The notes under the pieces were generated by a model. The model was not told the DNA's origin and made no database searches. It was given only the letters and a program-made list of their open reading frames with translations. 26,724 nucleotides of DNA from CAZGSG01 sp964528095 (GTDB taxonomy: Bacteria; Bacteroidota; Bacteroidia; Chitinophagales; Chitinophagaceae): positions 1 to 26,724 of the forward strand of contig CAZGSG010000044.1 of assembly GCA_964528095.1 (NCBI GenBank), written 5' to 3'. Below are positions 24,088 to 26,724 of this stretch, in pieces. A program made the translations under genes and the position numbers. Within the stretch, counting starts at the first letter, position 1. Every line of letters begins with the position of its first letter.

Positions 24088-26004
24088 ATGAAAAACATTG
24101 TTCTCTTATTCCTGCTTATTGCCGGTTCCCAGGCCGGCCTTTCACAGCGATACGATGCCAGCAAAATAAACAGGAAGGCAGTAACACTGTACGATCAGGC
24201 AATGGTAAGAGCTTCGGAAAATAACCTGACCCTATCAGCCGGGCTACTCCTGCAGGCTATAGAAATTGACAAAAATTATGTAGATGCTTATTTATCACTG
24301 GGCGGGGTATACAGCCAGCTAAAAAGTCATAAAAGCAGTACGGAGTTTTATGAAAAGGCATTTGCCATGGATCCAGACTATACAATGGAGTATAAACTCT
24401 CCTACAGCATCAACCTGGCCGCGCAGGGCGAATTTGAAAAAGCACTGAATGCGATCAACGAAATGCTTGAAAAGAAACCGCCACTTAATTCTACCTCGCT
24501 CAAAGCAGCTCAATATCGTAAACGTTGTTATGAATTTGCTGTTGATTATGCAAAGAAAAACGCGGGCAGCAAATATGTATTCGCGCCGATTAACGAGGGC
24601 AATAATGTAAACAGCGCTTTTTCAGAGTATTTTCCTTCGCTTACGATTGATGGAAAAGAGTTACTCTTTACCCGTAAGGTCGGTTATATCAATGAAGATT
24701 TTTATTTCAGTGAAAGAAACGGTACTGAATGGAGTAAAGCAGGACCCGTGAAAGGAAGTGTAAACACGCCGGATAATGAAGGTGCACAGAATATTTCGGT
24801 AGATGGCCAGGTACTTGTATTTACAGCCTGTAATCGCCCTGAAGGTTTTGGCAGTTGTGATCTGTATATTTCTTACCTGGGCAAGGAAGGATGGAGTGAA
24901 GCCACCAACATGGGTCGAAATATCAATTCCGATCAATGGGAATCCCAACCCTGTCTTTCTCCTGACAAAAAAGACCTTTACTTTTCCAGCAGGCGTTTGG
25001 GTGGTTATGGTGGTTGCGATATCTATGTTTCTCACCGATTGCCCAATGGTAAATGGGGAGAGCCGGAAAACCTGGGACCGGAAATAAATACAGCCGGTGA
25101 TGAACAGTGTCCTTTTATGCATGCTGATAACCAGACCTTTTATTTCACCTCCAATTTCTGGCCGGGCTATGGAGACGATGATCTTTTTTATACCAGGAAA
25201 AATGCGGGTAATAAATGGTCCACGCCGGTAAATCTTGGATACCCGATCAATACCATCAACAAAGAAGGCACTTTATTCATTACGGCCGAAGGATCGACTG
25301 CATATTATTCGAGTGATAAAAGCGATAGCAAGGGCGGGCTTGATATATATCATTTCGAATTGCGGGAAGATATAAGACCGAATAAAACTTTATGGGTAAA
25401 AGGAAAAGTGTTTGACCAGAAGACCAGTAAGGGTCTCCCGTCTTCTGTGCAACTAATCGATCTTGATACCAAACAAACAATCAATGATGTGCAAACAGAC
25501 GAGCTGGGTAATTACCTGATCACGCTTCCCGTTGGGAAAGACTATGCATTCAATGTAGGCAGGAAGGGATATTTATTCTATTCTGATAATTTCTCATTAA
25601 AAACAGGATCACCCGATTCCACCTATGAAAAGAACATACCGCTGCAACCAATTGAAGTGAATGCAACCGTGGTACTGAATAATATTTTCTTTGACGTAAA
25701 TAAATATGATCTTAAACCCGAATCACAGATAGAACTGGATCAACTGGTGCAATTACTCAACGACAATCCCACTGTAAAAATCGAAATAGGCGGGCATACG
25801 GATAATGTGGGCAAACCTGCCGAAAACATGGTGCTGAGTAATAACCGTGCAAAGACAGTGGTAGACTATTTACAAAGCAAACGGATCTCCGCATTGCGTC
25901 TGTATGCAAAAGGGTTTGGAGAAACAAAACCAAGAGCAGATAATAGCACAGAGCAAGGAAGAGCCATGAACAGAAGAACAGAAATGAAAGTACTCACGCA
26001 GTAA
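24088..26004 (+). CDS. PorE-like protein: TPR, PD40 propeller, CRD and OmpA domain
   Basis: A 638-aa exported protein with the domain order of PorE, a type IX secretion component thought to anchor the machinery to peptidoglycan. Signal peptide about 1-19 (cleavage near GLS-QR). TPR-like helices occupy about 30-150 (AVTLYDQAMVRASENN; VDAYLSLGGVYSQLK). PD40/WD40-like blades span about 175-425 (FPSLTIDGKELLFTRK, PCLSPDKKDLYFSSRRLGGYGGCDIY). A carboxypeptidase-regulatory domain spans about 436-505 (VKGKVFDQKTSKGLPSSVQL). An OmpA C-terminal domain spans 531-638, with HTD at 570-572 and NRRTE at 628-632, the peptidoglycan-contacting Asp and Arg. Described PorE is a lipoprotein, but no lipobox Cys is seen here, so it may be a soluble periplasmic form. 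Many Bacteroidota have several paralogues of this layout, so orthology is not certain. Confidence 0.85.
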   Translation: MKNIVLLFLLIAGSQAGLSQRYDASKINRKAVTLYDQAMVRASENNLTLSAGLLLQAIEIDKNYVDAYLSLGGVYSQLKSHKSSTEFYEKAFAMDPDYTMEYKLSYSINLAAQGEFEKALNAINEMLEKKPPLNSTSLKAAQYRKRCYEFAVDYAKKNAGSKYVFAPINEGNNVNSAFSEYFPSLTIDGKELLFTRKVGYINEDFYFSERNGTEWSKAGPVKGSVNTPDNEGAQNISVDGQVLVFTACNRPEGFGSCDLYISYLGKEGWSEATNMGRNINSDQWESQPCLSPDKKDLYFSSRRLGGYGGCDIYVSHRLPNGKWGEPENLGPEINTAGDEQCPFMHADNQTFYFTSNFWPGYGDDDLFYTRKNAGNKWSTPVNLGYPINTINKEGTLFITAEGSTAYYSSDKSDSKGGLDIYHFELREDIRPNKTLWVKGKVFDQKTSKGLPSSVQLIDLDTKQTINDVQTDELGNYLITLPVGKDYAFNVGRKGYLFYSDNFSLKTGSPDSTYEKNIPLQPIEVNATVVLNNIFFDVNKYDLKPESQIELDQLVQLLNDNPTVKIEIGGHTDNVGKPAENMVLSNNRAKTVVDYLQSKRISALRLYAKGFGETKPRADNSTEQGRAMNRRTEMKVLTQ

Positions 26005-26036
26005 GAGAGACTGATTCAGGTTGGCCGATTTTTTCG

Positions 26037-26078
26037 AATTCAAAAATGGTTTCCCTATAAGGGGGCAGTTTTTGAATT
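26037..26078. terminator. Nested inverted repeat after the PorE-like gene (possible terminator)
   Basis: AATTCAAAAA (26037-26046) pairs perfectly with TTTTTGAATT (26069-26078), and the interior holds CCCT-ATA-AGGG (26053-26063). It lies 33 nt after the stop of the PorE-like gene. The outer A/T stem with a T run on the 3' side could end transcription in either direction. Confidence 0.55.
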
Positions 26079-26118
26079 AATCCCTGTGTTTTATACATCT
26101 ATTCTACGCTGAAAACAC

Positions 26119-26149
26119 TTTACCCACTTCGTCAGAAATAATAAATTTG
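26119..26149 (+). promoter_or_regulatory. Candidate promoter of dprA
   Basis: TTTA (26119-26122, one base from the -33 TTTG), a 19-nt spacer, then TAAATTTG (26142-26149), an exact TAnnTTTG -7 box. It ends 15 nt before the dprA ATG, so the leader is short. Both elements and spacing fit the Bacteroidota primary-sigma promoter. Confidence 0.6.
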
Positions 26150-26164
26150 GACGAAGCATTGCCC

Positions 26165-26724
26165 ATGTACCAAGACCTTTTACACCAGGTAGCCCTAACC
26201 TTATTGCCAAATATTGGCCCTATACAATCAAAAATACTATTACAGCATTTTGATGTGAGCGAGATCTTTAAAGCCAGCAGGGTATCACTTGAAAAAATAG
26301 AAGGGATCGGAACAGTCAGGGCCAAAACAATCAGCTCGTTTAAGGATTTTGCAAGAGCAGAGGAAGAAATTGCATTTATAGATAAGTACAATATCACGCC
26401 GCTTTTTATTACCGATAAAAAATATCCGCAGCGTTTATTAAACTGTTATGACCCTCCCACTCTTTTGTATTATAAGGGAACCGCGGATTTGAATGCGCCG
26501 CGGATAGTAGCCGTTGTTGGTACCCGCACGCATACGCCCTATGGAAAAATGGTTACTGAAAAACTGATCTGCGATCTGGCGGCGCAGAATGTACTGGTTG
26601 TAAGTGGTCTTGCCCATGGTATCGATGCTATCGCGCATAAAAATGCCTTGCAAAATCAGTTATCGACCGTTGGTGTACTTGCACACGGGCTTGATCTTGT
26701 ATACCCATTGCAGCATAAGGGGCT
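26165..26724 (+). CDS. dprA: DNA-processing protein DprA, 3'-truncated by the window
   Basis: The frame from ATG at 26165 stays open to the window end (186 codons plus 2 nt), about half of a usual DprA. DprA binds incoming single-stranded DNA and loads RecA during natural transformation, in the cytoplasm. Visible parts are an N-terminal helix-hairpin-helix region (EGIGTVRAKTI, 46-56), YPQRLLNCYDPPTLLYYKG (88-105), then the Rossmann-like DprA core with VVGTR (117-121), YGKMV, SGLAHGID (147-154) and GVLAHGLDLVYP (170-181). The usual GLG/GHG glycine is Ala in VLAHGLD. An upstream promoter with a good -7 box supports this start. Confidence 0.95.
   Translation, partial: MYQDLLHQVALTLLPNIGPIQSKILLQHFDVSEIFKASRVSLEKIEGIGTVRAKTISSFKDFARAEEEIAFIDKYNITPLFITDKKYPQRLLNCYDPPTLLYYKGTADLNAPRIVAVVGTRTHTPYGKMVTEKLICDLAAQNVLVVSGLAHGIDAIAHKNALQNQLSTVGVLAHGLDLVYPLQHKG

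Noticed and set aside
24661..25122. 153-codon minus-strand frame
   Set aside because: Antisense to the PD40 region of the PorE-like gene.
1..26724. CRISPR array, tRNA or rRNA gene, transposase
   Set aside because: None was recognised on either strand by eye; there are no regularly spaced repeats longer than the short ones listed. A tRNA or covariance-model scan was not possible here.

Overview
The window looks like a chromosomal segment of a Bacteroidota bacterium, most likely family Chitinophagaceae or a close relative. The reasons are two tandem SusC/SusD outer-membrane loci, a fused 2-oxoacid dehydrogenase E1 alpha/beta gene, PorV/PorE-like proteins, poor Shine-Dalgarno sequences, and TAnnTTTG promoter boxes very close to some start codons. 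The placement rests on protein character only; no search was run.

Layout. 1-5554 (all minus strand) is housekeeping: the E1 alpha/beta fusion (3' end outside the window), a FAH-family hydrolase, then prs - rplY - pth (PRPP synthesis, ribosomal protein L25/Ctc, peptidyl-tRNA hydrolase) and a small membrane protein. 5649-6826 (plus) holds radC and an AT-rich four-helix-bundle (S23/bAvd-type) gene flanked by short repeats. 6901-7215 is a small DUF3467-type gene.

7331-17924 (minus) holds two nutrient-uptake operons. Locus 1 is susC-susD-DUF1735-type lipoprotein (12957 to 7331) and carries a 10-N assembly gap inside susD. Locus 2 is susC-susD (17924 to 13260). Each ends in a strong hairpin terminator, and both susC leaders share a bipartite motif, TTTTTGTTAAA-N12/13-TGGCGCAGCA. 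No glycan-active enzyme or regulator is present, so the substrate cannot be named.

18155-21009 (minus) is a two-gene unit with a 4-nt ATGA overlap: a PorV/PorQ-like beta-barrel protein that starts with GTG, followed by a helix-hairpin-helix domain fused to a predicted outer-membrane barrel. It is the least understood system here. 21173-22737 (plus) is folD-queE, overlapping by 19 nt. A 226-nt imperfect palindrome (22767-22992) lies between queE and a convergent aquaporin gene. 24088-26004 (plus) encodes a PorE-like protein (TPR, PD40 propeller, carboxypeptidase-regulatory domain, OmpA domain), probably linking the type IX secretion machinery to peptidoglycan. The window ends inside dprA (from 26165), whose upstream promoter matches the Bacteroidota consensus well. 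No tRNA, rRNA, CRISPR array or transposase gene was recognised.
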